Source of the DNA: Kwoniella bestiolae CBS 10118
Lineage: Eukaryota; Basidiomycota; Tremellomycetes; Tremellales; Cryptococcaceae
Assembly: GCF_000512585.2 (NCBI RefSeq)
Contig: NC_089248.1
Coordinates: 930,001 to 994,000 of the forward strand
DNA length: 64,000 nt
Reading direction: 5' to 3'
The notes beneath the pieces are model-generated. The model did no database searches and was not told the DNA's origin. It saw nothing but the letters and a program-made list of their open reading frames with translations. The translations under genes were made by a program, and so were the position numbers. Shown here one piece after another: positions 34,139 to 46,760 of this stretch; position 1 is the stretch's first letter, and each line of letters begins with the position of its first letter.

Positions 34139-35319
34139 ATGTCCCGTCCATCCACCATCCTCTTCCGACCCATCCTCTCCCGCCCCACCCCCATCATGGC
34201 TATGCGATACGCCTCTTCCTCCGCCTCATCTTCCATCCCATCTCAATCACGGACTTCCACCTCCTCCGCTCCCCTCCCACTACCATGGCCTGAATACCTG
34301 GGTTTACGAAAACAGAGGAGACTGTGGTCCAGCATAACTACCATACCTACTACGTTCCTTGGGTTGTTCCTTGGTGGAAGTTACTTTGCGAGCTTGGAGT
34401 CGGATCCTAGTCAGCTGATCATGGGGATCGAAGCTATGTGAGTTTTGCTGATCTCGTGAATTGAATTGTAAAAAGGGGGGAAGGAATGGGCCGGAGCAGT
34501 TGGAACCGGCAAGGAAAGGATATAGGATATTGCATTTATTGGACATGAACTGCTAGAAGTTCTTGAGAGATGTGGGACCCGTGTATGGGAAGAATGAGGC
34601 GGAGTGTCAGGATCTAAAGCCCTAAGTGAGCGAGATTTGCTGACTTCTGCTCTTTGTCATGCTGTTCTAGATATGTGTACGGAGGTGCGACGTGAGTATC
34701 ATTGCAATATAAAATCGACCAAATAGCCCTTGGAGTACTGATCTATGTATTTGACTTGGTATCTAATCTCAGTCTGGGATGTATGGGTAAGCATTTGTTT
34801 CCTTTCTTGTACCACTCAATCAAAGATGTATACATATCAATTCGCTGACATCGGCACTTCCAATCTCATATAGCCCTAGGATACCTAACAGGTCCAACAG
34901 TCGGTTCGTCCCTCTTCTCTGCGACTCATCGATCGATATCTGCCGGTAAGAACTCGCCTTTGGAGATAATGGATAGGGAGTTTTACAATAGGATAAAGAG
35001 GAATAGGGCGGATCCTACGCTGCAGTCCGCTCAGAATATAAGTCCGGATTTCTACGGTGAGAAGGTGCGTTAGAATCATTCTGCGATCTAGTGGTTGGAG
35101 CGATAAATGAGGATTTAGCTGATCTTGGGTTTGATTTTCTCATTATTATTGCTTGTCTCCCGCTTTTACATCAACTTCTATGGACACCGGCCATTTCCTT
35201 GTTTCTTTTATCGTATCTGTCTACAGATCACGTCCCTCTCGACGTACCGAAGGTGGCTAAGAGATCAGGCTGTATATAAGAGAAAGGCAATGCACGGTGT
35301 ACCTGCTGAAGGAGCTTAG
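34139..35319 (+). CDS. PAM17: PAM17, presequence translocase motor subunit
   Basis: Mitochondrial inner-membrane subunit of the TIM23 import motor that helps organise Pam18/Pam16. Five exons (34139-34437, 34671-34691, 34773-34786, 34874-35064, 35227-35319) give 205 aa. Two exons are tiny (21 and 14 nt), and all joins keep phase. The N-terminus is an Arg/Ser-rich, acid-free matrix presequence (MSRPSTILFRPILSRPTPIM). Family blocks follow: LPLPWPEYLGLRKQRRLWSS, two hydrophobic segments (TTFLGLFLGGSYFAS and GCMALGYLTGPTVGSSLF), then the highly conserved C-terminus DREFYNRIKRNRADPTLQS, ISPDFYGEK and TYRRWLRDQAVYKRK. This matches yeast Pam17 in order and length. Its neighbour is an unrelated P450 gene. 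Confidence 0.93.
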
Positions 35320-36831
35320 GGGGTGTTTGGGATTGAGAGGGAACACAGATATCCACTAATATTTGTTTATTTGGGATGAGACTACATATGCATTACTATT
35401 CACAAATTCCCACCGTTTCAAGCTGTCTAGAGGTAACTTCAGCCTTGAAGCAGTGATATGTACATGCAGTACTTATACGCACATGTAGAGATACCAATCA
35501 TCAACTTACGTCATTGTACACTGACAACAGTGCAGATTTGAGATTGCATAAAAAACATTGATGATGAACAGCGATGATCTTAGATGAAGTGAGAGACCAT
35601 TATGAATGTACCCGAGATCCACAATCTCTCCCTCGGCAGACCCAGATAAGATCATCCCGGGCCCCAATTGATCACCTCATGACATTTGACATATCACCCC
35701 GTCGGTCACGGCGACGGCGACGACCAGTTTGATCGCATCAACCCCCCACTAAGGACGTGATGTGATCCTGCACCACTCAAAGGACATCCATCTAACATCA
35801 AAAGGGGAATTGATTTAACCCCATCAATACGCTAAACCGAGCTTGGATACCGCATTTCGGATCACTAGGATGGCGTGTGAAGTGTGAAGTGTGAGCCTTC
35901 AGACCGTCCCGTTCCGAGCTCCTACCTGAACTGGGAGTTGATGGTGATGTTGGTATTTTGAAAGAAAGCGCGGAAAACACGACTACGAGCGAGCAAGGGA
36001 CAAAACAGTGTCCCATCTCCGCCAGGAACATCTCTTTTTTTCAACTTGTTTCGAAGTTCTGAACCTGAACCTGATTCACCATTAACCCTGTCTCGAGAAG
36101 CAAGAAGCGAAAACAAAAGAAAAGAAAAGATCGTCTGGAGCAAGCTGGACACCGGCTGATCGCCTTTGAAGCTAGCTTTAGACTTTAAGACATCCATCAT
36201 ACGATTCCGAACCATCAAGTCGCAACGGTACAACTGCAAGATAAGTCAATGAGGTTATTGGCGCCTCTTGTGTGTCTCTGATGATCGATTGAAGTGCTGT
36301 GGTGTCGTGACTACACTAGCTACGCACCCATGCACGTACACACGGACACAGACGCATACACAGCATAATCAGAGATACCGTGCATACAATCGAATTTAAT
36401 TTGGACCATCACTCAACGACGATCAGTGATCACAGTAACAGTAACAGTAACAGTCTAGGCTGTTTGACGCTTGGCGGTTAGTGTGAGCACGGACATGCGG
36501 AGGGAGGGAGCGTTGACTAGTTTTGATTTGAATTCTGATTCTGATTCTGATTGTCTCCTCCTTTTCCCCCACTCTTATCATCAAGCATCATATCAGGGAC
36601 CGATCATACTAGAGTATGCATGGACCTTTTCAATTGTTTCAATCACCATCGTGATGGGCGCTGAGCACTATCCTACTGAATGGGATGGGAATGGATTGCT
36701 TTATAAGCAGTCTGATTGGGTCCCCTTTCCTCTTTTCTTTCATTTCCCATTATACCCGTATCGTATCGTATCCCTTTAAGGTTGAAAGTCTGTTTTTTCA
36801 GATTACCCAACCCGAGATACATATCGACAGG
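35320..36831. other. Long intergenic upstream of the P450 gene
   Basis: 1.5 kb, one of the longest gaps in the window. It holds a (CAGTAA)n microsatellite at 36433-36454, a GATTCT-type repeat near 36530-36555, and GGCGAC repeats near 35708-35720. A minus-strand open frame at about 35922-36239 lacks a good start and domain signal. It may contain the P450 promoter, possibly a long 5' UTR or a non-coding RNA. Confidence 0.35.
36433..36454. repeat. (CAGTAA)n microsatellite
   Basis: Three CAGTAA units plus a partial copy, about 380 nt upstream of the P450 start codon. Confidence 0.8.
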
Positions 36832-39145
36832 ATGAGCTGGACAAATTATCTCCAACCGCTCTCAAAGCAATATCACAAACATGTTCCAGAGGAATATCAA
36901 AAGTATGTCCCACACCTTTGGATCCTCGGTGCAGGTGTGATTGGTATCTACGTTCTTCGAGGCTTGATCTCCTACTTCCGTATCCTCAGAGTGAGTCTTG
37001 CACCCCCTGCATCCATCGACTGATTATTGATATTGGGCTTGACATGACATGATAGGAAGTCAGAGGTCTTCCTGTCAAACATGCTTTCCTGCCAGCATAC
37101 GAGCAAGGTCTCCGAGCTAGAGTACCTCACATCCCCTATATCCTGCCTGTTAAAGATTTCTACTCTCGACCTGAATGGGACCGTAAGTTACCAATCTTCC
37201 TAATATCATCGCCAATCACATACATATTGACGTTCGACCCATTTGTCAGGATTCGAAAAACCTCGATCCGACCTACTCGCTTACACCGTCGCTACCCAGA
37301 ACTATGCTATCTACTGGACTGCCAACCCGTACACTGCTCAACATGTATTCACCAAGACCTCACTGTTCGAAAAACCAGTTTTCAACGCTCGATACCAGGC
37401 TGCTAAGAAATTCGGACACAACATCATTAGCGCCTCTGATGGCGATGATCACAAACGACACAAGTCAGTCGTCAGAGGTTGTTTCGGCGAAGATGTCTTC
37501 AGAAGCGCCTGGGAGGAGATGGACAATACCATTGAGATGCTTTTGGACGAGGACAAATTGCGTGAAGGTGGAATTATGGAGGACGTCGGTGTCACCACCA
37601 TCAAGGTTAGTGTGCTCACGCTTTGTTAAAAGCTATCAGCGCTGGACTGATTTATACGGTATGAATACAGATCACATACATTGTCATTGGTAAAGTCGGT
37701 TTTGGCTACGATATCCCATGGGAAACCCCTCGAAGTAAGAAAGGAGAAAAGAGTTGGTCCTTGATTGTTCATCATTCTCCCGCTCGGTTGATCTTGCTGA
37801 CGCCATGGCGTCACATTTCGTAGTGGGCTTTGTTGAATCCTACGAGATCGTTGATCGAACCATGTTATACCAATTCGTCTTACCTCTTGTGAGTGATTTC
37901 ATTGTAGCAGTACCTCACAACCTGCTAATTCATGGATTTAACTCTTAGTGGATCATGAAGATTCTTCCTACCAAAGAGTGAGATTTGTTTTGGCAATTTT
38001 CAGCCAAACCGTATACGGCTGATCCAGCTTCTGATCGACTACAGATTACGTCGAATGGGTGATGGTCGAACGGCATTCCTCGCTTACTGCTACGAGATGG
38101 CCAGGGGTAAACGAGCCGAGCTTACCGCCTTGAAAGAAGCCGGCGAGAAGAGCAAGGCGCCCGTTGATCTGCTCGGTGCTATGGTGCACGCCCAACTTGT
38201 CGCTGAGGAGGAAGCTCGTGTCCAACATGGACATGACTCTGTTCCCAACGTGGGTCTGAAGGAAGACGAGGTCATTGGAAATATGTGTAAGTGTATGTAC
38301 TGAACCACAACCCAAGCACAAAGTGCTGACGATGGTGTCTTCCGCAGTCATCTTCTTGTTGTGAGTTGACTTGCGGCTCCCTGCGAGACCGTTAGACTCT
38401 TATGATGTATATTGACGTCGGTCTTCAGAGCTGGTCACGAAACTACCGGTCACACTCTCGCTTTCACTCTCGCTCAACTCGCTCTTCACCCCGAATGGCA
38501 AGAGGAGGTTTACAAAGAGGTCAAGGAAGTATGTGGCGATGAACGACCTTGTAAGATAGTGATTTACCCATGATCGCAGAGGAACAAGCTGATGGTATTG
38601 GCTATTCAGCATACCGAGACGTCCACAGACTACCATTATGTCTTGCCGTTGGACTTGAAGCTATGAGGCTCACTGATATCGTTCGACAATTGTTCAAAGT
38701 CGCCAAAGAAGACAGTATGCTCCCTTACACCACATGGAACGAGGCCGGCGAAGTCACCCACCGAGAACACTTTGTCAAGAAAGGGTCTGTAGTTTTCATT
38801 GATACTCCCGCCTGTCAACTAAATCCATTCCACTGGAAAGACGCCAACGACTTCAACCCTCGACGACACCTTAGCGACGATGTCTCCCGAGCGAGTCTCA
38901 ACAACGCTGAAGTGCCTTTCGTGGCCTTCTCAATGGGCCCAAGACAATGTATCGGTAGGAGATTCGCTGAAGTCGAGATGATCTGTTTCATCTCTATCAT
39001 TCTCAGCAAATACACTATTCACCCGGTACCGATCCATCCGGGTGAGACCAAGGAAAGTATGAAGGAGCGAATGATCGGCTCAGCCCTCGAGGACGTCACT
39101 ATGACTCCTGGTAAATTCAGTGTCAGATTCGAGAAGAGACATTAA
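36832..39145 (+). CDS. Cytochrome P450 monooxygenase, ER-anchored
   Basis: Haem-thiolate monooxygenase using electrons from NADPH-P450 reductase on the ER surface. Start ATG 36832; an N-terminal anchor (LWILGAGVIGIYVLRGLISY, about residues 28-47) follows a short lumenal leader. The classic motifs are present in order. The I-helix oxygen-binding motif is FLLAGHETTGHT. The K-helix ExxR is seen as LEAMRL, the PERF-like block as DANDFNPRRHLS, and the haem-binding loop as FSMGPRQCIGRRFAEVE with the Cys ligand. About nine introns. The substrate cannot be inferred. Overall form resembles basidiomycete P450s of uncertain function rather than CYP51 or CYP61, which carry other signature residues. No tailoring enzyme or synthase lies next to it, so a secondary-metabolite cluster is not supported. 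Confidence 0.93.
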
Positions 39146-40296
39146 GTCAATCCTCTCTTTGCTTCTGTGTATAGACAAATACAAATCCTTGATATTACGG
39201 AGAAACGAATGATGATGGTAAAGTTGACTGATTGATAGTCACGAGTGATTGAACATGTAAATAGTCATATGATGAAATGATGAATATGTGTATAGACCTC
39301 TTGCGACTACAGTCAGATCCTCTCTTACACGTATAAGATATCGTGCTGCAACCATGACGCTCTTGCAATTAATTGTACTTGTAGAGCATGATCTGTTCAT
39401 TCGACTTTACCGTCACGCCCCAGGGATTCATCCGGCCTCGTCCGGGAACACTGTTCCAAAAGTTACCCGAAGAGGCAATTGCTCCGAGATTAGATGGTCT
39501 AACGGACGCGTCTGTCTTTACTTTTGTCACATTTTAACATTTCTCACTCTCATTCTCCTTCGCGTTCTCCTCACCTTTCTTCCTCGCTTTTCCCTTATTC
39601 ACCTATACCTATACCTCGTTGCTTGTACGTGCACGAGTATACGCACGAAAGACCCCCACCTGAGCTAATGTCTTTTGATATGTTTGACGAGATGTAACTA
39701 ACTGACTGGTACGCGTCAGTATCAGTGATTACCACGTACTGACAATAGGGAAAATATTCATTGCGGCAACGTACTTCACGAATGAGGGCTCGTATCGTGA
39801 AATTGTGAATTATTGATTTTTCACTTCTTCACCTTCACCTGTAACCCTCGCTTGTGATAGCTGTAACGTTCTCATCAATTCTTTCTTCTAGGCTTTGTGT
39901 GTCAATTGATTCTCACTCACGTTTTACTCGTTCGACATTCATTTTTGATTTGGTCTTGTAGACTATACTCTCGTTTTTACCATCCTCATCATCTACGACT
40001 CGTCTACGCTGGATCGCCTGACGACATCGACATCGACATCGACGACAACTGAACTCAACAAAGCTTGCAGGAACATTAGGAAACATTGACTGTTTTCGGC
40101 TAACCGTCACAAGGACAAATAGTAGCAGAAAGGTTAGGAAAGGAAATAGGAATACTCTCTGAGAGAGTATCAGGCTTAGAACATAGGATCGGGAACTACA
40201 TATCATTAGAACGGTCAGAAAGGACAGATATACACCATTCCGATAATTCGACCATCGTGTTAGAAGGCCTCTCACGGCCACATCACCCTTTCCCCC
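39146..40296. other. Intergenic, P450 3' region and Axl2-like promoter
   Basis: 1.15 kb. A GACATC microsatellite lies at about 40022-40045 and pyrimidine-rich tracts at about 39535-39600. An open frame at 39288-39668 begins with GTG and has no coding character. No gene is accepted. Confidence 0.4.
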
Positions 40297-43200
40297 ATGC
40301 TCGTCCTCCCTTCTCTCCTCGCCCTCGCGGCTTCCATAATATCAACATGGGCAGTGCCCACTCTCAATTTCCCACTGGACGAACAGCAACCATCAGTAGC
40401 AAGGGTGAACCAAGAGTTCGTCTTCGAGCTATTACCCGCTACCTTCAATTCGACCTCTTCATCTAACCTCACATATACGACGTCAACCCTTCCCTCATGG
40501 TTATCGTGGGATTCACCTAGTCTCGCATTCCACGGGACCCCCGCTGAAGAGGATGAGGGGGAACAGGATATAGTCCTAACAGCGACCGATGGGAGTGGAT
40601 CGACCGAATCGACATTCACATTGATCGTATCGAATTACTCTGTTCCGGCCGTACATCAATCGTTCTACACCCAGATTAGTCGACCTAATCTTCATGCTAT
40701 TGCTTCAGCGAGCATCATGCCAGGGGGAACAGGTGTGACCATCCCACCATACTGGTCATTCTCCTTAGGGTTTCAGACGGACACCTTCAGGATATCAAGA
40801 AATGAACCCAACAATGGTCAGCTGTACTATGCCGCTCATACCAGGGGGAATATCGGTTTACCCTCATGGTTGATCTTCAACAATGAGAGTTTCACTTTCA
40901 CAGGTGTAGCTCCGGCTGAAGGAAGTTTCACGGTGGTCGCGACCGGAACGGACTTTTGGGGATATACGGGCGCTCAGACGAGCTTCACCATTGAAATTGG
41001 ACAGGGTGAAGCTATAGAGATGGCCAGGAATCAAAATTTAACGAATGCTCAGACGATGGCGAAGAACCAGTTGAACCAGGAAATCGACTTGAGTGGGGTA
41101 ACGATTGGTGGGAATGCTGTAGATAACGAGGATGTGGTGCTTACTCTGGGGAGCAATGATTACCCTTGGTTGTCCATTGACAGGTGAGTAAGAGACAAGA
41201 AGGAAATTAAACCAGGGAAGAGACTGATCGTTTTGTTTTCGTGTTGTGTTGGATAGCTCCAACGACAGCTTGGTCGGTACTGTACCAGACCAATACCAAA
41301 ATGGAACTTTCGCTTCCCTCTCTGTACCAGTCAACATCCGATCAACCAACACCTCGAATACCTTGTACATGACCACCTGGTTGGGTATCGATATCCTCCC
41401 ATACTTCTTCTCCGCTTACAGCTTCCCCAATTCTACCGCTACTCTCGGACAAGCTTTCAACTTCGACATCACATCATACCTTCTTAACAAGACAGCCACC
41501 GTCAATGCTACTGTAAACCCATCCGAAGCTGCTAATTGGTTGAAGTTCGATACCAAGAACATGTCATTATACGGTACTCCCCCATCTTCACTAGACTACA
41601 ACAAAGTGGATGTCATCTTCCAGGCCACAATTGGACAAATGATTGCAACTTCCACTCTCAACGTCAATATCCCTCAGGTATCGCAAACTTCCACTCATAC
41701 AGGTACAGCAGCCGTTCCGACCTCGTCTTCCGGGTCACCCAGCAGTGGACAAGGTATCTCAAAAGGAGCCAAGATCGCTATGGGAGTCTGTCTCGGTCTT
41801 TTGCTTCTGGTCACTATCGCCTTGATCTTGTTCTTCTGCTGCTGTCGAAGAAGGAAGAACAAGAAGCCCGCAAGGAAAGACGACGATAATGATTCTTTCG
41901 TCGCTACTTCTCCCGTCACAGTCCAGGACCCATTCCGAAGATCAAACAGCCTTGACCCTCCTCGGAACTTGCTCGGCGAGATTGCTAGATTCTCAGGCCT
42001 GAACTTGAGATCCAGCGATGGCAACGAGAAGAACATGCCTCTCAGCCCCGCATCGCTCAGTACAGACGCTACGATGGTGCAAGAACGACCCACACGATTA
42101 GACGGCCTGAAAGGGATTTTCGGATGGAATACTAAAGAAGAATTGGAGAACGAAAAACCAGCTATCATCTCGCCTCAGATCCCAAGTGATTCGAGGAGCT
42201 TCATCGGTTATCCCGATGTGATTGGGGTGAACGATCCCGTCAATCGACCTTCTCAGGATGCTAGTTCCTTCACTCAGTCGTTCATCTCTGAATCCTCAAG
42301 AGCAAGCTGGCAATCCCAGGAATCGTTCCGCTGGTCCTCTGTTGACGATGGCGAGGGGGAAGACGAGGTCGCGTCGTTAGGTGCTGTAGGCGGTAATCGA
42401 ATATCCACCGCATCCTCCATTCCAAGACCTCGACCGAATTTCACACCTCGATATCCTCGTCACCAGAACCCCAGTGTATTGGCTCGAATGGTCGATCTGG
42501 ACGATACGGCCTCTCATGCCAGTTTCAGCGAGTTCCACTCATCCCAAGAAGGACATCATCGAGATAGCTCACAGAGTGGGTCGAATTTCGATTCATCAGG
42601 ATTCGATGGATCGTCAAACTCCATGATGGCTTCTGGATCAATGTTCAACTCTCAATCTGGCAGTGGATCTTCGTTCCCCGCTGGACCAAGTGGGTTAAGC
42701 AGGTTCGGCGAATCTCAGGGGTTCAAATCGAACGATACGGACGATGAAGATGCCTTTTCGGTTGAGGGTCCAGCAGTGGTAGCTATGGCCGAACGACAGT
42801 CTTTCGAGACTCGTCGACCTCAACGACAAGATTCGAGGAGTCATCCAAGACTAAAAGAATCTCGCTCGAGGCACGGGACGGGAGAGTTGGGTATGCCGCC
42901 TTCCGAACAATCTAGAGAGGCCATACCGGAGGAGAACGAGCATAATCGAGTTAGCGGGATGTTTTCAGATGCGGATGATCATGCCAGGCGATCGACGATC
43001 TATGCACCGAGCGAAGGAGGTGGTGATAATCCGGGATTGGGTTATCCAGCCTCGGCCATCTACTTTGGCTCTCAGAATGGCGAGGTCGAAACTGAGGGAT
43101 ATACATCCCAACGGACCTCGACTGACCCAACGAAGAGAGGATCGACTATAAAGTCTATTCCTGGACGGAACGGTCCCACCCCGTTATCCCCCGCTTTACC

Positions 43201-43775
43201 CCAGGTGGGAAGTTTCATCCGTCATCGACGGACCAACACCGGTTCAGCGGGAGCTACAAACGCAATGATGCGACCTACCTCGACGCACGCAGGAGCGAAC
43301 GACGGAAGGATAACAGCCGTTGCGAATGAGACTTTCTCGATCCATCCTCAGATCAACCCCCCTCCTACCGTCTCGCTCTCGGCTGCTACTTGGTCTTCTA
43401 ACCCTCCTTCCACGTACAGAGCGGAAGTAGAGGGTGGAGGTAATTTGCCGACATGGTTGCATTTCGATTCGAGGGAATTGGAATTGTGGGGTGTACCTCC
43501 CCTTAGAATCACGGGGGATGTCACTACCATCAGGATAATAGAGAGATTACCCAGGGATAATAGACGCTCAGATCCCATGAGCTTCGGGTACGAACCACCC
43601 CAGGAAAGAGAGGTTGGAAGAGTTACGATTGAGTGAGTTGAATTTAGCTGTTTCGACCGCAAGGTCTAAGCGTCTATGTGGGGTATAGCTGATATTCTTG
43701 CTTCGGTGTTGTAGAGTATCAGATAGGATGAGATCCCCTCAGTTCGCTTTGGAAGGTTCACCTCACGCTTTATAA
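40297..43775 (+). CDS. Axl2/Bud10-like polarity protein with cadherin-like (CADG) domains
   Basis: Single-pass plasma-membrane glycoprotein resembling yeast Axl2, a landmark for axial budding and septin-linked polarity. Three exons (40297-41183, 41257-43632, 43715-43775) give 1107 aa. Signal peptide (MLVLPSLLALAASIISTWA, residues 1-19). The ectodomain has dystroglycan-type cadherin-like repeats marked by LPSWLSWDSPSLAFHGTPAE, LPSWLIFNNESFTFTGVAP and ANWLKFDTKNMSLYGTPPS, with many N-x-S/T sites. A Ser/Thr stalk leads to a transmembrane helix (VCLGLLLLVTIALILFFCCC, about residues 470-490) with a Cys cluster and basic stop-transfer. The cytosolic part is about 600 aa, Ser-rich and disordered. 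Oddly, near the very C-terminus another cadherin-like half-repeat appears (LPTWLHFDSRELELWGVPPL). Family assignment is confident; function in this species is inferred. Confidence 0.85.
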
Positions 43776-44195
43776 CGATTGATTCGATAGAGATGGGGTG
43801 TGAAGAAGTTTACAGACAGGTTTCGATTTCGTAATTTCTATAATGTGTGGTTCTGATTTTCTAACTCTTTGAGATAACATTTTTGGTACTTTGGTAGGTA
43901 TAGATAGATTACGATATGCGCGAAATGCGCGAAATGTGGACAATCTGCTCGACTGATTGATGGGAAAGTATGGATTTTGCTTAGATATCTACGATAATGT
44001 ACAGCGAAATGATGAAATATGCAAAAACATATACAAACGACATGACTTGTGACGTGCCAGTCTGGGTAGGTTTAGCGGAACTGAGTATCCTATAGGAATC
44101 AGCATTCTCGAAGCCATCTGAATCCTCTAGTCAAGTCATTATGCATGCTTTATCATCTAGTCTGCTATTACAATGTATACGAGAACCCACACCGT
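43776..44195. other. Convergent intergenic, 3' UTRs
   Basis: 420 bp between convergent stops. A short direct repeat (GCGCGAAAT twice, about 43918-43936) is the only feature seen. Confidence 0.4.
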
Positions 44196-46299
44196 CTAGT
44201 TGTATTGGGCGTATAATGCTGTACTGGAGAACTTGGTACCTTGTCTGATGACCTTCTCGACCGCATCGAGGAAATCTCGTTCGGTGGCTACCTTTCTTCG
44301 CGCTCGGATGGCGAACATTCCGGCCTGTATTGCATCGTTGTCAATTACAAGACTACAGGGAGACTTTTATGATGTATGATTCAGTGAAACTGCCACAGCT
44401 CACCTCAGTAGCGACAGATTTCAACTCAGCACCTGTAGCATTAGGACATAGTCGAGCGATCAGGTCATATCGGATATCTCTTTCGACACTCATACTGTGG
44501 AACATAGCTTAACGTCAGCTATGCGAAGTGGAATGAGCCCGCATCTGAAAGCTTACCTCTTCCCGTGAATCTTGAGGATATGACTTCTTCCCTCATTATC
44601 AGGTAAACTGAATTCTACTTTCCTATCCAATCGACCAGGTCTCAACAAAGCAGGATCGAGTGTGTCAGGTCTATGATCCTTCATCAGCTTTCTTTCCTCT
44701 AAATCGGAGCTCAATGATCAACCGACCTGTTGGTAGCCATGATAACCTTGATATTTCCTCTCGCGTCGAATCCATCCAACTGGTTGATCAACTCCAACAT
44801 CGTCCTTTGCACCTCATTATCACCACCCGCACCATCATCGAATCTCGCTCCACCGACCGCATCGATTTCATCGAAGAAGATGATACATGCTTTCTTCGAT
44901 CGAGCCATCTCGAACAACTCTCGTACCATTCTTGCACCTTCACCGATATACTTCTGCACAAGCTCAGAACCGATGACTACACGGTTGGAGTTTTGTCAGT
45001 TTGGTTGCCCGCACTGAAGACAGAGAGCGTGATATAACTGACCTCGAATGAAGGTACTATCTGTCCTGTTTGCTACAGCTCGCGCACAGAGTGTTTTACC
45101 AGTACCGGGGGGACCGTAAAGCAATACACCCTTAGGTGGCTCGATACCAAGGTTGGCGAATCGTTCGGGCTATTGATATGGGTCAGCTTGGATTGACATG
45201 ATCAGGCGTAAACAAGCTTACCTCTAGCAGAGGAAGCTCGACTACTTCTCTCAGCTTCTCAATCTGTTCCTTACATCCTCCAACGTCGGCATAGGTAATC
45301 GAAGGTCTTTCCTCGACCTAGATGAGGGTTCCGATCAGTAATTGCTGTGCAGACATGTTAACATCGGTAGGCGACTCACCTGCATCATGGTAACAGAAGG
45401 ATCTATCTTAGGTGGTAAGGGAATCATGATCTTGTAATTTGTGTGATCGACACTACGTAGTGAGTTAGCAGATAACCACTCAACGATGTCTCGGACCCTG
45501 AGGCAACTCACCCAACTCTCATACCCTCCTCGACATCAGTAGGAGCTACTTCCTCGCCCAGACCCACCACAAACTTGGCCACTTGCTTGATCGAAATCAC
45601 GTATTTATCTCCCTCGGGATTCCCAGCACCAGCACCATCTTGAGGGTTCAACGCTTGTCCTTCTGCCTGGGGGTTGGCTAAATGCATATCATATCGTTAG
45701 TACGACTGCGAGCGGATCTGAAGGGAGGAAAGGGGTGACACATACTGGCTTTGATGATGGTCTGACATCGAGCAACTTGTAATGGTCTTTGACCTTGTCT
45801 TTGTTTGTCCGCAGCTACATCCCACAAGTTCGCTGATGCCAATCCAGTGTCAGATTCTCTGACTCCCATCTTCTCGTTCACCCGTTTCTGGATTTCCTTC
45901 AACTCTGATTCAATCTTCTTCAATGCTAATGAATATGGTCCTTGACCCTGTTATGAAGTAGGAACAGAATATGAGCTACCGCAAGTCGAAGAAAGGGATC
46001 GTTCAGCTCACATATGTCTTTAGTATTTGTATATCGGATTCATCGAGAGCTAGACGATAAGTTAGCGATCATGGTGAATTAAACATTTTGATGCTCCAAT
46101 TCAGCTTACCAACTATCTTCTCTTCCTTCTCATCCCCAACCTTCTTCTCGTCTGTACATCATATGCAAGTCAGCAGCAAAACATGCGATCTCGAAGACAT
46201 TGAGACATACATTTCTCCCAGTCTCTGCAAGGTTAGAGCTATCAGCGATTACTCGATTGTTGAAGGCTAGAATATCGTCACTCACTCCTTGGGTGGCAT
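44196..46299 (-). CDS. RPT1: RPT1, 26S proteasome regulatory ATPase
   Basis: AAA+ subunit of the 19S base that unfolds ubiquitinated substrates and threads them into the 20S core. ATG 46299 gives MPPKEDWEKY after joining very short exons, the start known from yeast Rpt1. Coiled-coil/OB part: LDESDIQILKTY, KRVNEKMGVRESDTGLASAN, RPLQVARCQTIIKA. ATPase domain: Walker A GVLLYGPPGTGKTLCARAVA, pore loop IGEGARMVRELFEMARSKKA, Walker B IIFFDEIDAVGGARFDDGAG, the GGDNEVQRTMLELINQLDGF helix, and arginine-finger region LLRPGRLDRKVEFSLPDNEG. The C-terminus KFSSTALYAQYN lacks a HbYX motif, as in other Rpt1 proteins. About ten short introns. Order and identity separate it clearly from Rpt2-Rpt6. Confidence 0.95.
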
Positions 46300-46760
46300 G
46301 TTTGATGTCTATGACAGTTTGTTTATCGGTGTTTCAGGTAGTTTTCTTTGGTGCTGATTCACGTTCGTTCTTGAGGATCTTTTGGTGTATAAGACGATTT
46401 AGATGTTGAATAATCGACTGAGCAAGATATAGAGTTAATCGATGAATCATCATCAACACCAACCCAACGATTTAAACGATGACAAGTCCATCTTCCATCC
46501 TGAACCAAGTCGCGACTGAAATGGTGGGCCCCAGATGAGGGCAGCCCGCCCGCCACAACGCAAGGTGACCATTTCTCATACAAACATAATACCGCTATCA
46601 CCGGTGTGGAGACCCCTCATTCCGAAGATGCCTTTGACCTCCATCTGAGAAGCACAAGCATCAAACGCATGATGATGATGAAGGCGAAGTTTATAGTCGT
46701 TGTTGACATTCTCAACATTGAATATACAGAATGTCATGCTGAACCCGTCATAACGACCTC
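46300..46760. other. Divergent promoter between RPT1 and the BRCT/Myb gene
   Basis: 461 bp between divergent starts. No GGTGGCAAA-type proteasome control element was seen, and no gene. Confidence 0.35.

Noticed and set aside
35922..36239. Minus-strand 105-codon open frame
   Set aside because: Begins at TTG, no domain or signal. The hydrophobic run may be chance in T-rich sequence.
36832..39145. P450 as part of a secondary-metabolite cluster
   Set aside because: Neighbours are PAM17 and an Axl2-like gene. No synthase, transporter or pathway regulator is adjacent.
39288..39668. Plus-strand open frame of 126 codons with hydrophobic C-terminal half
   Set aside because: Begins at GTG. The Leu/Phe-rich part is encoded by a pyrimidine tract typical of a promoter, not a membrane protein.
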